From Pempheris klunzingeri (taxonomy: Eukaryota; Chordata; Actinopteri; Acropomatiformes; Pempheridae), in NCBI RefSeq assembly GCF_042242105.1, contig NC_092013.1:1642001-1706000 (forward strand): 64,000 nucleotides of DNA, given 5' to 3'. Within the stretch, counting starts at the first letter, position 1. The number at the start of each line of letters is the position of its first letter. The notes under the pieces are model-generated. The model worked only from the letters and a program-made list of their open reading frames with translations. It did not search any database and was not told the origin of the DNA. Both the position numbers and the translations under genes were made by a program. Shown piece by piece: positions 38,522-49,273 of this stretch.

Positions 38522-39289
38522 AGAGGATGAAGCTGCACCTGTCCTCCACCTGTCTCATTATTCTCATTATTCCAAAGACGCATATTTTAGTTTCAGCTAT
38601 TGTTCTTTATTGTTTTTATTTGGTTTTTGTTAATTAGTTTGAAAATCTACTTTTTGTTTCTACTGACGATCTTTTCATGTGTACATTGTTCTGATCTTTA
38701 TCTCTGGTCTGTTCAGGATTTGTCTTTTAAACTGAACTCTGAACTGTGATGATTACAGCTGTGTATGAATGTGTTTCTCTTCATGTTTTGGGAGGTTAAA
38801 GGTCAGAGAAGTAGATTAATATTGTGGAATCAAATATTGACATATCACACGATGTAAATGTAACGTCCTGATTAAGTATTGATTAAGATGAAGTAGGAAT
38901 TGATAAAGACATGTAACACGATGGTTAGTATGACACGAGTGTTGATCAATTAACAAAGGTGATGGAACATGTAACCAATCAATAAGTGTGAATCAATGTA
39001 ACCAGAATGTCACCAAATATCACATTTTATTCTCTTTTTAAATCTGTTGTTTTACACTTTGTTTGAATAAATGTACTGAGGAAGAGTTGGAGCCTGATGG
39101 TGTCAGCAGGAGCTGCTGTGGATCAATAGAAATAATAAGTGCTCAGTAATAATTCCCAGGTAGGACAAAGTGATCAGGTCACATTAAGGCCAGAGGGACA
39201 AACTCCTCCTGGTAAAGTCTGGTGTATTCTAGTTGGCTGGGTGCAGATGCTGGTGGGGGGCAGATGAGATCATTCTGCTGATTTGGGGC

Positions 39290-39622
39290 TATAAAAGAAG
39301 GGACCTTTGCATTGTTTAGTCAGAACTGTCCAGGATTTAGTCTTGTTCAGGTCTCAGGTATCGACAGTAAACCTCTACTGTTTTGGAAAGTGTTATAGAA
39401 AGGATCCCCACAGAGAGAGACCTGGAAGATCCTTTTTGCTAAACAGACAGCTGTCCCATGTTTGTCCTCAAAGCCACCAGACTCCATTGATAAAAGCTGT
39501 GAGTTTACGTTGCTGAACACAAAAAGAGTTGACAGTTCTGTTGCTGTGACTTTGGTGTTTTAACACGTTAGTTCAGAACCCAACTAACTCTGTAAAACAG
39601 CAAAGCCATATAAGATAATAAA
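39290..39622 (+). promoter_or_regulatory. Embedded TATA-to-AATAAA segment, U7 copy
   Basis: TATAAAAG is at 39290-39297 and AATAAA at 39617-39622. Confidence 0.45.
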
Positions 39623-40188
39623 CAAGGTTTTTAAGTGTCTTGGGTTCCTTGAAAGGTGCTTTATTAATCCAAGTTATTACTGTCATCATTCTCATTATTA
39701 TTGAAATAAATGCTTTTAATACAAACATCTGTCTTTCCAGTTGTCGTCCAGTGTTTATTCTCACGTTAAGTAATGTAGCTGACACATTTAAACTGAGGTG
39801 GATTCTTTTAGGGTAAAAGTCTTCTCCTGCCGCCCTCTCCACATCTACTGTAGGAGATACACTGACAACAGAAAAGGACCTCATGCCACCACACTTCAAA
39901 TAATCTGAACTAACCCTTTCAGTGCAGGAACATGAATAAAAACAGACAGAAAGATGCAAATATGTTGGATCAGTCACCTTTTGTAAGTCCCACCCCCACC
40001 AGCACTTTTCAGAGATGCTGTGCTTCCATCTTGTGGAGGAAACACATACGACAGCTTCAGCTTCAGCCGGATGAGTTTGTGATGCAGGAGTAAAGATGTT
40101 AAAGGACAAGTTCACAACATTACAAGTCAGTAGTCAGACGCCCATGAGTACATTTAAACTGTTTTAGCTGTAATTGTTCCTCCTGCTC

Positions 40189-40428
40189 GCCCCTGTGAAC
40201 CTGGGAGCTGTGTTGTCGGGGGCTATAGGCCCTGGTAGGGTCTCCCAAGGCAAACTGATTCCAGCGGAGTGGAACCGCAATGTTCCCTCACCCGGTTTAG
40301 GGAAACCAGAGCCAGACCTGGGAGGGGAGCCCGCTGGCGAGCGGTTGGTGGCTGGGCCTGGACCCATGGGGACCAGCTGGGCCAAGCCCGAAGGAATAAC
40401 GTGGAACCGCAACCTTGTGGGTTCACGG
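40189..40428 (+). mobile_element. Truncated LINE leader, U7 copy
   Basis: Only the GC-rich 5' leader of the array LINE remains, with the block GGTAGGGTCTCCCAAGG and several private deletions. It ends abruptly at a scrap of TRIM coiled-coil sequence. Confidence 0.8.
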
Positions 40429-40466
40429 CAGATTAAGGAGCAGTTTAAGAAGTTTCACCAGTTTCT
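40427..40466 (+). pseudogene. TRIM coiled-coil scrap
   Basis: About 40 bp match the part of the TRIM gene that encodes [13 protein letters not shown] (near residue 169-181), with one change in the leucine-encoding codon. It is joined directly to the LINE leader on one side and to Penelope-like sequence on the other. Confidence 0.8.
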
Positions 40467-40923
40467 CTGCATCCTAACCTAGCCCGAGCCCAGGTCATGA
40501 TCCCAGCTGCCAGTCTCCCCCTATTTCCCCCACACTCTCTTCTCTCTTTTCTCTAGGGGGAAATAGCAGAAGCAGGCCTAACCACCAGCATCGCCATAGG
40601 AATCTATATACATCACCACATACCTCTACATACATGTACTTAAGTATACATATACATACATGTAAATCTATATATACCTACATATAAATAGATATAAGAA
40701 TATTTATGGTTCAGATGTATACACACACACTCACCTGGAAAACTTGAAGCTCCGAACCTATAGGGGGAGCCAACACAAAACAGGAGAGTTCAAAAAAACT
40801 ACACCTGAAAGTCACATGACAGGAAGGAGGAAAATAGGACCAATCAGCAACTGACACGTCAGCAATGATCCTCTCCTACCTTCATTTAAATTCCAAGAGA
40901 TGCTGGTGCTCTTTCTTGCTCCT

Positions 40924-40949
40924 CTGATGAAGCCTAAATTGGCGAAATG
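40924..40949 (+). ncRNA. Hammerhead-ribozyme-like motif
   Basis: CTGATGA (40924-40930) is followed by GCC...GGC, which can pair as a short stem II with a TAAATT loop, and then by GAAA (40944-40947). This is the core of hammerhead ribozymes that are known from Penelope-like terminal repeats. An extra A next to the stem and an unclear stem III mean that cleavage activity is doubtful. Confidence 0.4.
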
Positions 40950-41600
40950 TTAGGCAGCTCTTTTAACCTTTTTTATCTTTCTTTTATTTGCTTTTTAGCA
41001 CAGTTCTTAATGGTCCTTTATTGATGGCTTTTTATGGCATGGCTTGGTTTTTAAATGGCCCTTTAACCGGTTAGTAATTCACTACCAAGGACAAACAGCC
41101 ACCACTGCTTCCTCCCTCATCTCCACATTGGACTGAACACCATCTGGAAGGACCAGCAGGAATCCTTTTATTTATTTGAACTGCATCCTAACCCAAGATC
41201 AGAACCTCCTAACCGCCAGACGGCCGGGCACCCCTACCCCGGGCACCAGCTCATCAGCACAACATCACCAGCTCACTAACCTTTCACCTCTCTCCCCCCA
41301 CCATTCCTTCTCTCCCTCCAAATCCATTCACTCTCCCTCCTCTCCTAAATCTACCTCCCCTCCAGCTTCTTACTCTCACCCCAGCTCTCCTGCCTCACCC
41401 CAACCTGTCCCCCCTCCCTCCCCCCACGACCCCTGACCTCTATTCAACCTATTCCTCTCCCACATAACGCAACCTACTCCTCCTCTCCCTCCCCCCTTTT
41501 CCCTGCAATCCCCCCTCCCCCACCACCCCCTCCTCCCCCATCTTCCTCTCCTGCTCTCTCTCCCTTCTCAATTTTCACCACAGTCAACACTCATCCTTCT

Positions 41601-42152
41601 CCACATTCCCTTAACAGACCAACCAGGCACACGGCACGCACCCACCACAAAATCCAGGACTGGCACTTCACAGGCAGGAGGCCAGTCCTGGTACTGGGTG
41701 AGACAAACATAAGCCGGATCCCAACCCACAACCATCCCCAAATCCAACTGGACAGCTATCCTGGAGCCACCGCTTACCATTTCCTCAAAGTCTGCGAGAA
41801 AGCCATCCCCAACCCACACACCAAGATCGTCATCTTCTCGGTGGGTATTAACAACAGGGACCAGGACCCCAGGCAGACCACAATTAAACAACTCAAAGCT
41901 CTCTTCCATCAGGCCAGGTCGACCTTCCCTAATGCCAACATTGTTTTTCCCATCATGAACTTCTCACCTCATCTCACATCCATACAGAAACAGAACCTTA
42001 AACTCATTAACAACACCATGGCTACACATTTTCCATTTCTGACTGGAATCCCGCATGACACATTCTCAACCAGTGAAGATAACATCCACTGGACAGCCAC
42101 CACAGCCAACCTAATTCTACAGAACTGGTGCAAACAGCTAAATTTACATTAA
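41601..42152 (+). CDS. SGNH/GDSL-esterase-like frame of the Penelope-like element
   Basis: The frame reads through VLVLGETNIS (block I position, with GET in place of GDS), FSVGINNRDQD (block III, G-x-N) and SEDNIHWT (block V, D-x-x-H), then ends in a stop at 42152. The spacing suits a small SGNH hydrolase fold. Esterase-like ORF1 proteins are known from several retroelement groups. The loss of the serine in block I suggests that it may be a non-catalytic RNA- or lipid-binding version. No initiator ATG is obvious, so the start is approximate. Confidence 0.5.
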   Translation, partial: PHSLNRPTRHTARTHHKIQDWHFTGRRPVLVLGETNISRIPTHNHPQIQLDSYPGATAYHFLKVCEKAIPNPHTKIVIFSVGINNRDQDPRQTTIKQLKALFHQARSTFPNANIVFPIMNFSPHLTSIQKQNLKLINNTMATHFPFLTGIPHDTFSTSEDNIHWTATTANLILQNWCKQLNLH

Positions 42153-42171
42153 CCACCAAGACCAACTCAGG

Positions 42172-42198
42172 AACACACACACACACACACACACACAC
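42172..42198 (+). repeat. CA microsatellite
   Basis: Uninterrupted CA dinucleotides between the SGNH-like frame and the reverse transcriptase region. Confidence 0.9.
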
Positions 42199-42335
42199 CT
42201 TCTACACAACAGGACCGGGACCTGGGCTGGAATTCCCCCTCCAACATCCTCACTCTGGCTACCCTCTTCACACCGTCCACACCACAACGCCAACTCCAGG
42301 AGAGGGGGCTCTCCTTCATCCCACGGCCCACAAAA

Positions 42336-44363
42336 TATGACCGGGAGGAACTTCAAAGGGACCTACACAACTTTCATAGACGACTCAAACTCATTGATCA
42401 CTTCCACCTCCACCCCCACTCCAATCATAAACACAGACCTTTCACCCATCCGTCACACTGGGAACCAGAACTGACCGGACTCAATCCACTAACACAAACT
42501 CTCATCCACACAAACAGACGGGCCCTGCGACAATATCGGCCCCCGGCAGATGTCCCAGACAATCTGTCACGGGCCGAACGCGGGGCCCTGACCGGACTCA
42601 CCCATAACCCCACCATCATCATTAAACCAGCAGACAAAGGCTCAAAAATAGTAATCCTAGACCGCCAACAGTATCTCTTTGAAGCCAACCGCCAACTCAA
42701 CAATACCACTTACTATAGACGACTGGACGACCAAAGTCAACCCCAAACCCAGACCAAACTCAGGACTATCATACACACACTGTACAACGATAAATACATC
42801 ACAGCCAAACAACGAGACTTCCTACTTGGACCAGATAACCCACGTCCCCGTTACTTTTACCTACTGCCCAAAATTCACAAGGAACCACAGACTTGGACCA
42901 TTCCCTTTGAGGTTCCCCCCGGTCGACCAATAGTCTCCGATTGCAACAGCGCCACCTACCACATTTCACAATACATCGATCACCTCCTGGGCCCCCTCTC
43001 CTCCAAACATCCCAGCTACATAAAGGACACATACCACTTCATTGACACCATCAGACCCATGGCTGTCCCCAACCAATCATATCTCTTTACAATAGACATC
43101 GACAATCTATACACCAACATCGACACCACCCTAGGCCTACAAATACTCCGGAAAATATTCAATAGAAACCCGGACCGGAACAGACCAGATCAGGAACTTT
43201 TATAACTCATAGAACTCTGTCTCAATAACAATGACTTTCTTTTCAATAACGAGTTTTTCCTTCAGATCCTCGGGACAGCCATGGGTCAAAGATTCGCCCC
43301 CTCCTACGCGAACCTCTACATGAGCAAATGGGAGCGAGAAGCCCTAGCCAAATGCCCACTTCAACCATCTCTATATCTCAGATTCCTGGACGACATCATC
43401 GGTATTTGGCCACACAACATTTCCCACTTCACAGAATTCATCCACATCCTCAATAACCATCATCCATCCATTAAGGTCAAACACACCATAGACCCAGAAC
43501 AAATCAACTTTCTCGATACAACAGTTTTTTTCAGGCCATTCAACACCACACATAAGAAGCTACAAACCAAAGTTTACTTCAAACCCACAGATTCACATGC
43601 TCTTTTACATAAGTCTAGCTATCACCCAAAACACACATTCACAGCCATCATAAAGTCACAAATCATCCGCTTTTTCCGTATTTGCTCAGATATCACTGAC
43701 TTTCACACAGCCACTCAGACCCTTTTCCATAGCCTCCGCCCCAGAGGCTATTCAAAACGGTTCCGCTCCATCAAAAACAACACCCTGGCAACTCTTGCTC
43801 CCATTCGCTCCTCCTCTTCCTCCCCCCCAGCCCAGGTCCCGGGACCAGAGCCGCCTCCACCTTCCTTCCCTTCCTCTCACTTACCTGACCCCCACCTCCT
43901 TTCCTCCCCCATACCTCACCTTAACCGCCTCCCTTCCTCCCCCAATCCCAACTCCCCTCTCCACCCCACATCTAACCTTAACTCCTCTCCTCCCCGCATC
44001 TCTCCTCTTGACCCCGCCCCTTTCCTTATACCTCACCTTAACCCCTTTTCCACCCCCGTTTCTAACCCTATCACCACCACAAACGTCATTTACATCATCA
44101 CATGCACACTCTGTAACAAACATTACATAGGCGAAACACGACATTCCATACACACCCGTCTCTCACAACACCTCCGTAACATTAGGCTAGGTCGACTTGG
44201 CACCCCCCTAATCACACACTTTCAATTACACCCCCCCAATCATCTCATAATCTCCGGTCTGGAAAACAATGACCACTGGACCACGGGACAGAGAAGGAGA
44301 GCGGAAAGGATTTGGATCCACAGACTTGGGACCACCACTCCAGGAGGCCTTAATGATTTTTAA
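42336..44363 (+). CDS. Reverse transcriptase with GIY-YIG endonuclease (Penelope-like)
   Basis: Motifs in order are IIIKPADKGSKIVI, FYLLPKIHKEP, RPIVSDCNSATY, LFTIDIDNLYTNI, GTAMGQRFAPSYANLYM and LRFLDDIIG (the catalytic FLDD). A proline/serine-rich linker then leads to the endonuclease, NVIYIITCTLCNKHYIGET, and RRRAERIWIHRL near the end. RT plus C-terminal GIY-YIG in one frame is diagnostic of Penelope-like elements, which prime reverse transcription at a cleaved chromosomal end. The frame is open from 43281 to the stop at 44363 and has about one break further upstream. Confidence 0.8.
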
Positions 44364-44395
44364 ATGAAAGGCCTAAACAGATCCATCTATCCCTG

Positions 44396-44600
44396 GATTG
44401 GCTGTCCCAACCCTGAACCTACATTTACATGGCAATAAATACCACCACAGCAGCACAAACCCTGCATTTTTGTTAGAGGATCACCCAGTGGGCCGCTCTC
44501 CTTCTCTCCCTCACTGTGTTCTGCCTGGGGATTGAACCCAGGTCCCTGATGTCGGCCACCACGGCCCTCCCCACTACACCACACAGCAGATCAATAGGCC
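44396..44600 (-). repeat. tRNA-derived SINE or tRNA pseudogene
   Basis: On the minus strand, a box A (TGGTGTAGTGG, complement of 44571-44581) and a box B (GGTTCAATCCC, complement of 44528-44538) are 43 nt apart, the spacing found in tRNA genes. The cloverleaf is poor and extra sequence follows, which suits the head of a tRNA-derived SINE better than a working tRNA. It lies between the Penelope-like element and the TRIM scrap. Confidence 0.6.
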
Positions 44601-44660
44601 ATTGCTACTTACCCTATTTGGAACCCGGAACCCCAACCCCAACCCAACCCTAACCCAAGA

Positions 44661-44701
44661 TCAGAACCTCCTTTAAACCTGGTGCCAAAGAACCTGTGTG
44701 A
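44661..44701 (+). pseudogene. TRIM RING/B-box linker scrap
   Basis: About 41 bp match the TRIM coding sequence for [13 protein letters not shown] (residues 58-70), with GCC for GTT in the middle. The left edge overlaps a 24-bp sequence that also occurs at 41187-41210 in the Penelope-like element. Confidence 0.75.
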
Positions 44702-47700
44702 TCCACAAGACTTCGAATGGTGACTTAACATAAAGGCTGGTTGGCATGTTATCCAACCTTTTTTGTTTCTTACATAGCTTTTTGTAGCTTTGCTTTTATT
44801 GTTCCATTGACTCTTTCTACTAGTCCAGCTGATTGTGGATGGTAACTGCAATGGTATTTTAATTGTATTGAAAAGAGTTCACTAGGTTTCATCATGACTA
44901 GATTCCTGAAATGTGGATCTTTATCACAATAGATCCTTTCCGGCAATCCAAATCTAGTTGCTATTACTGTATCAAGGATTTTAGCTACTGTCATGGCATC
45001 ATTTGTTACTGTTGGAGTTACTTCTACCCATTTTGAGAACACATCTATTATCACCAAACAATATCTTTTCCCTTCGTTTTTATTTAGTTCTATGAAATCC
45101 ATACAAATAATTTGAAAAGAGTAGGTTGATTCAGGAAATGTATCTGGTCTTGGTCTCATTCTCCCTCGTGAATTTTGTTTAGAACATATCAGACATGAAG
45201 CACAAGTTTTGGAAACCATAAGTTGTATATGTTTTGTTTATCATAGATATCATCCCTCCTCAAAATAGCTGCAAATCTAAAAAGATTTTTTGGAAGGATT
45301 AGTTTGCCTTCAGGTCATTGCCATAATCCCCCATCTGTCTGGGTGGCACCTTTAGTGCTCCACAATTGTTTTTCTGTGTTATGCTGCATGTCTCTAAGTA
45401 TGTCATGATCAATGTGTGTGTGCTTGTCACTAGCTGTGTACACTCCGTCAGCAGGAAGTTGCCTAGCTGCGGCTAATATTGCTTTCTCATCTGCTCTGTG
45501 GTTTCCTTGTGAAACTGGATCAGTTCCTGTTGTGTGAGCTGAACATTTACATACTGCTACTTTTGAGGGCAATTGAATTGCCTTTAACAGATTGAAAATA
45601 AAGTCTTTGTGCATGATTGATTTTCCAGTTGATGTTGGCATACCTCTATTTTTCCACTGTTGTGCAAACACATGTAGAGTGGAAAAAGCATACTGGCTGT
45701 GATACTGTGATTTTTTTGTTACATTACAGTGAGATCAGGTCTTGGTAAGACCGTTGTTGTGGTCTCTGCTACACAGTCATGTTTAGCACCATCTAATTCA
45801 TTAGGTAGGAGTGTAGATGGATTCAGTGTTGTACATCTCTACGAGATTGTGAGAGTAAAACTGTCATACAACTGAGATGTCTAGCAGTTGACATAAAACT
45901 TATTTTGGTCTGAGTGAGAAGTGCCTCTACTGCATGTGATACTTTCAGTGTGAGTGGGTGGAATAACACTATTGTTGCTGAGCACTGCACAGCCAATGCT
46001 GCTGCTTGTACAGCCTGCAGGCATTGTGGCATTGCTCTCACAATTGGGTCTAGTTTGGAGGAATAGTATGCAACTGGTTTCCTGTGTAAGAACACTTGTT
46101 ATAAAACCCCGTCGTGCATCACATGTTTGGACAAATGGTTTTACTAGTACTACTACTAGTAATTGTTTCACCTCTGTGAATTATTTCTCTGCTTTTTGTG
46201 TCCAGATGATGGGATCACCAGCAGCCATCGGCTGATCATAGATCAGACTTAACAGTGGCTGGGCGACTTCTGCATAATTGGCAATCCAGGTTCTGCAGAA
46301 AAAATCTTCTGGTTTTTAGTCACTGGTTTTGGTGCTTGAAATATTGCTGTTTTCTACTCTTGTCTAGATGTTTTCCTTCCTGTGAGATATTGAAACCTAA
46401 ATATTTGAACGTTGATTTCCAGTGTTGGAGTTTGTTTTTGCTAGCTTTATGACCTTGATCAGCTAAGTGTTGTAGGAGAGCTATAGTGTCATGTTGCCTG
46501 GGTCCTCCTCCCCCTCGTGATCCTCCTCTTGATCCTCCTCTTCGTCTCGGCCCCCTGCATTCTCCGGCCCAATGTCCAAATTTGCCACAATTGTAGCATT
46601 TGCCATCCCCTCCCGGTCCTCCGTGTCCTCCTCCTCCTCCTCCCCGTCCTTGTCCTCATCCTCATCTGCCTCCACCTCCCCTGCAATCATCTCCTCGGTA
46701 ACAAACATCATAATATTCATCAGTGGGAAATTCATCACAGTCCTCAGTTAGAAAAGTATCATTACTTTTAAACTTAAGTGTCTTTTTTTTTTTTCCCTGG
46801 ACTTCTCCATCCAATGAGGTGCTTTTTGATGCATTGACAGATTTGTGGATGCATTCCATGTAGGAATGCATTTTTTTAGCTGTAGGTTGTAATTACTCGT
46901 GTCTGCATGGTCTACAGGAACACCACTGTGAGTTGCAAAAATCTGACTCAGCACTCAACACTTGAGAGTAACAAGCCTGTCCTCTGTAGTGTTGGACTAT
47001 TCTACCATACAGTGCCTCTGTCCTCTCAGTATATTGCCCAACTCCGAATGAATTGGGTGCGTTGTTTTCAAAGGGGTCCCATGTCCCCTTCACCAAACAC
47101 CAATCCTGTTTTATGACACATCACAGAACTCTCTCAGTCTCCACTGTGTCCAGCCTGAAACTGTCACACAGTCTCTTTATTTCTGTTATGAACTCTTCTG
47201 GATTTGTTTAGGGATGGACGTTGCCTGCAGCAGCTTCTTTTACGTCTGCATCAGTCCATGGTCTGTATACTCTGACAGTGGGTGGTTGATTACTCTGTCC
47301 TGCTCTGGGATTTGGCGTTTCTATCATAGGAAACACCTCTGCATCTCTAAATCCTTGATTAGGTACCGGTGGTGGTGGAGAACTGAAGTAATGTAAAGAA
47401 TTGTATACATTACCACTCCGGGTCCGGTGTGGTGTGTCCACCCCGGACAGGGATGGTTACACGGTCATGGGTGATTGAGGTAACTGGTGGGGGGCAGACG
47501 ATGAGGAGGACGATCCTGGAGTGGAGGACGTTGGAGGGACATTCACCAGGAGAGGCGTGGACAGCAGAGGTGATTGTTGTGAATCCAGGTATGGTGGAAT
47601 TTTCTTATCCCCTTCTGATTCTTTCTCTTTCTTTTCCCTCTGTCTTTGTTTTTCCTCTCCTCCTTCATCTTTTTTCGTCTAGCTTCTGCTTCTCTTAACC

Positions 47701-48107
47701 ACGCCTTGGCTTCTGTAAGTCCTTCCTTTTTTGCCTTCTCTATAGTTAATTTATAATTTATTCTTTATTATTTGTGAGTCCCTGACTCCCTGAAGTCCCT
47801 GACTACTTGACGTCTATTATTGTTAACTCAGGTGCTGAGAGATTAGCTTTTGTCGTCTTTCACTGCAAGTCCATGACTTGCCTTAGGTCCCTGACCTAGT
47901 CTTTGGTTTAAACTCACCCCTGTTGTTGAGTCCCAGACTCAGGGTATCTGGTCCGTCACTCCTCTGTTGGCACCGTCACCATACCTTTCTCCAGTAGTCC
48001 TGGCCTCCCTGTCCAAAACGTTTTTTTAAGAACCCTTCGGTGGAGGTCTTACCCCTGAGTTTTTCACTCAGCCTTGCACAAGGTCTGCTTTGTCTGGAGG
48101 AAGAGAA

Positions 48108-48125
48108 GCCCCATGTTGGGCGCCA
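48108..48125 (-). other. Retroviral primer binding site, tRNA-Lys type
   Basis: On the minus strand the 18 bases read TGGCGCCCAACATGGGGC, very close to the site complementary to the 3' end of tRNA-Lys(1,2) used by several retroviruses. It lies three bases inside the LTR edge, as expected. Confidence 0.75.
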
Positions 48126-48128
48126 AAT

Positions 48129-48456
48129 TGTCAAAAGACCTTTACTTTACATAGAGGAGATTGGAGCCAACTTGTGAGTTTTAACAAAGTTTTTATCTTG
48201 CAAGAGCAACAACATCATGGAGGTTACAGAGTAAAAGGTTCAGCAAGTGAGCGTGTACAGTTGGTTTTTATCATCTCAGTCCTGGGTGTGAAATTCTGTT
48301 CAGGGAGTTGGCCGTGTGATCATCTACTGGTGGCAGACATCTGGATAGTTCAGGTCCTCTTGTCCTTGAATGGGTACACACTGCTGCAGAGCATATCCTT
48401 GACTGCAAATTCTTGTAACTTGCTGAGCATGTCCTTTAGTGGAAATTCTTATAACA
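48129..48456 (-). repeat. Retroviral LTR (fossil)
   Basis: A 328-bp sequence with TGTC...AACA ends abuts the primer binding site on one side and TRIM PRY-SPRY coding sequence on the other. It is the 5' LTR of the minus-strand retrovirus. A partner was not found at the other end. Confidence 0.7.
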
Positions 48457-48737
48457 CCTTCAACATCTGGAACAAGATGAAGGACATGGTCTCCTACTCT
48501 CCTGTGATCCTGGACCCAAACACTGCACATCCACAACTCACCCTGTCTGAAGATCTGAGCAGCGTAATAGAAGGAGGGAAACAGCAGCTACCTGATAATC
48601 CAGAGAGGGTTGATTATTATTTAAGTGTTCTGGGATCTGAGGGCTTCACCTCAGGGACTCACAGCTGGGATGTCAAGGTTGGAGACAACAGAGGCTGGAC
48701 ACTGGGTCTGTTAGAAGAGTCTGTCCAGAGGAAGTAA
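48457..48737 (+). pseudogene. TRIM PRY-SPRY fragment (unit 7.5)
   Basis: The sequence encodes TRIM residues from about 274 ([13 protein letters not shown]) through PRY and [12 protein letters not shown] to ESVQRK, then a stop. RING, B-box, coiled coil and the end of SPRY are absent. Its variable stretch reads DYYLSV, unlike any full copy, so it comes from an otherwise lost array member. It was separated from its 5' part by the retroviral insertion and other rearrangement. Confidence 0.9.
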
Positions 48738-48808
48738 TTACTGTCTTCATTCTTTTATTACAAACATTTTTACTTTTAATACAAACATCTGCCTTTTCCA
48801 ATTGGACA
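48738..48808 (+). repeat. Short remnant of unit flank
   Basis: The sequence resembles the region just after the embedded AATAAA of the other units (the TTACTGTCATCATTC and ACAAACATCTG stretches), collapsed to about 70 bp and followed at once by LINE sequence. Confidence 0.65.
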
Positions 48809-49273
48809 TGGACATGGAACGTCTTCTCTCTGGAGGGGAAGGAGCCGGAGCTGGTGCGGGAGGCTGAGCGCTTGCAGCTAGAAATAGTTGAGCTTGCTTC
48901 CACGCACAGTGTCGGCTCTGGAACCAGACTCCTGGAGAGGGGCTGGACTCTCTCCTTTTCTGGAGTTGCTCAGGGTGAGAGGCGCCAGGTGGGTGTGAGT
49001 CCCCAGCTGAGCGCCGCTGTGTTGGAGTTCTCCCTGGTGAACAAGAGGGCCGCCTACATGCGATGACGGGTTGCTGGGGGGGAAGGCTCTGACTGTTGTG
49101 TGTGCGTTTGCACCAAACGGCAGTTCTGACTATCCGGCCTTCTTGGAGGCTCTGGATGGGATCCTGGAAGGGGTTCCATCTGGGGACTCCTTAGTTCTAC
49201 TGGGAGACTTCAACACTCACATGGGCAATGATGGAGAAACCTGGAGAGGGGTGATTGTGAGGAACGGCCTGCC
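48809..49273 (+). mobile_element. LINE fragment retaining endonuclease sequence
   Basis: The sequence matches the array LINE through LEFS but then continues where the array copies have a deletion: [20 protein letters not shown] followed by [16 protein letters not shown], the GDFN-H motif of AP-type endonucleases in non-LTR retrotransposons. One stop and frame change lie near 49064. It ends at RNGLP, so reverse transcriptase is absent. It represents the LINE before the array-wide deletion or an independent insertion of the same family. Confidence 0.8.

Larger units (their letters stand above)
36849..40188 (+). repeat. Tandem unit U7 (class B flank, broken at its LINE)
   Basis: The unit is standard up to the start of its LINE, where the array order is lost. 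The class B block has AATAAA at 39066-39071. Unidentified sequence lies at 39623-40188. The start codon is 16706 bp from that of U4, so U7 still falls on the higher-order spacing, although its flank class is B. Confidence 0.85.
40467..44395 (+). mobile_element. Penelope-like retroelement (PLE), nearly whole but inactive-looking
   Basis: The element combines an upstream terminal-repeat-like region (40467-41180) holding a hammerhead-like motif, an SGNH-like reading frame, a reverse transcriptase region, and a GIY-YIG endonuclease region. That order and content are typical of endonuclease-bearing Penelope-like elements of fish. CTGCATCCTAACC occurs at both 40467 and 41181, as expected if a partial copy lies in front of the main copy. 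The reading frames show about one break, so it looks young. It occurs once in the window and is not part of the amplified unit. The exact ends are uncertain. Confidence 0.75.
44703..48456 (-). mobile_element. Broken endogenous retrovirus (fossil), minus strand
   Basis: Read on the minus strand it shows one LTR, a primer binding site, gag remnants with a zinc-knuckle and acidic stretch (about 46480-47440), parts of reverse transcriptase and RNase H (about 45315-46480), and integrase (44770-45219, with DFIELNK, DVFSKWVEV and HPQSAGLVERVNGT). No env and no second LTR are seen. The integrase and connection-domain sequences resemble class I-like (gamma/epsilon) retroviruses of fish; the exact family is uncertain. 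It is broken in several places and has lost whole parts, so it is old relative to the U10 solo LTR. Confidence 0.8.

Noticed and set aside
43795-44130. Overlapping proline-rich frames inside the Penelope-like gene
   Set aside because: They are out-of-frame readings of the C-rich linker between the reverse transcriptase and the GIY-YIG part.
44640-44660. Telomere-like CCCTAACCC stretch
   Set aside because: Only about two partial repeats are present, part of a longer AACCC-rich simple sequence and the 24-bp repeat. It is not an interstitial telomere array.
46481-46738. Acidic minus-strand frame that looks like a nuclear acidic protein
   Set aside because: It lies in the retroviral gag remnant next to a zinc-knuckle-like stretch and a GGA/CCT simple repeat, so it is not a host gene.
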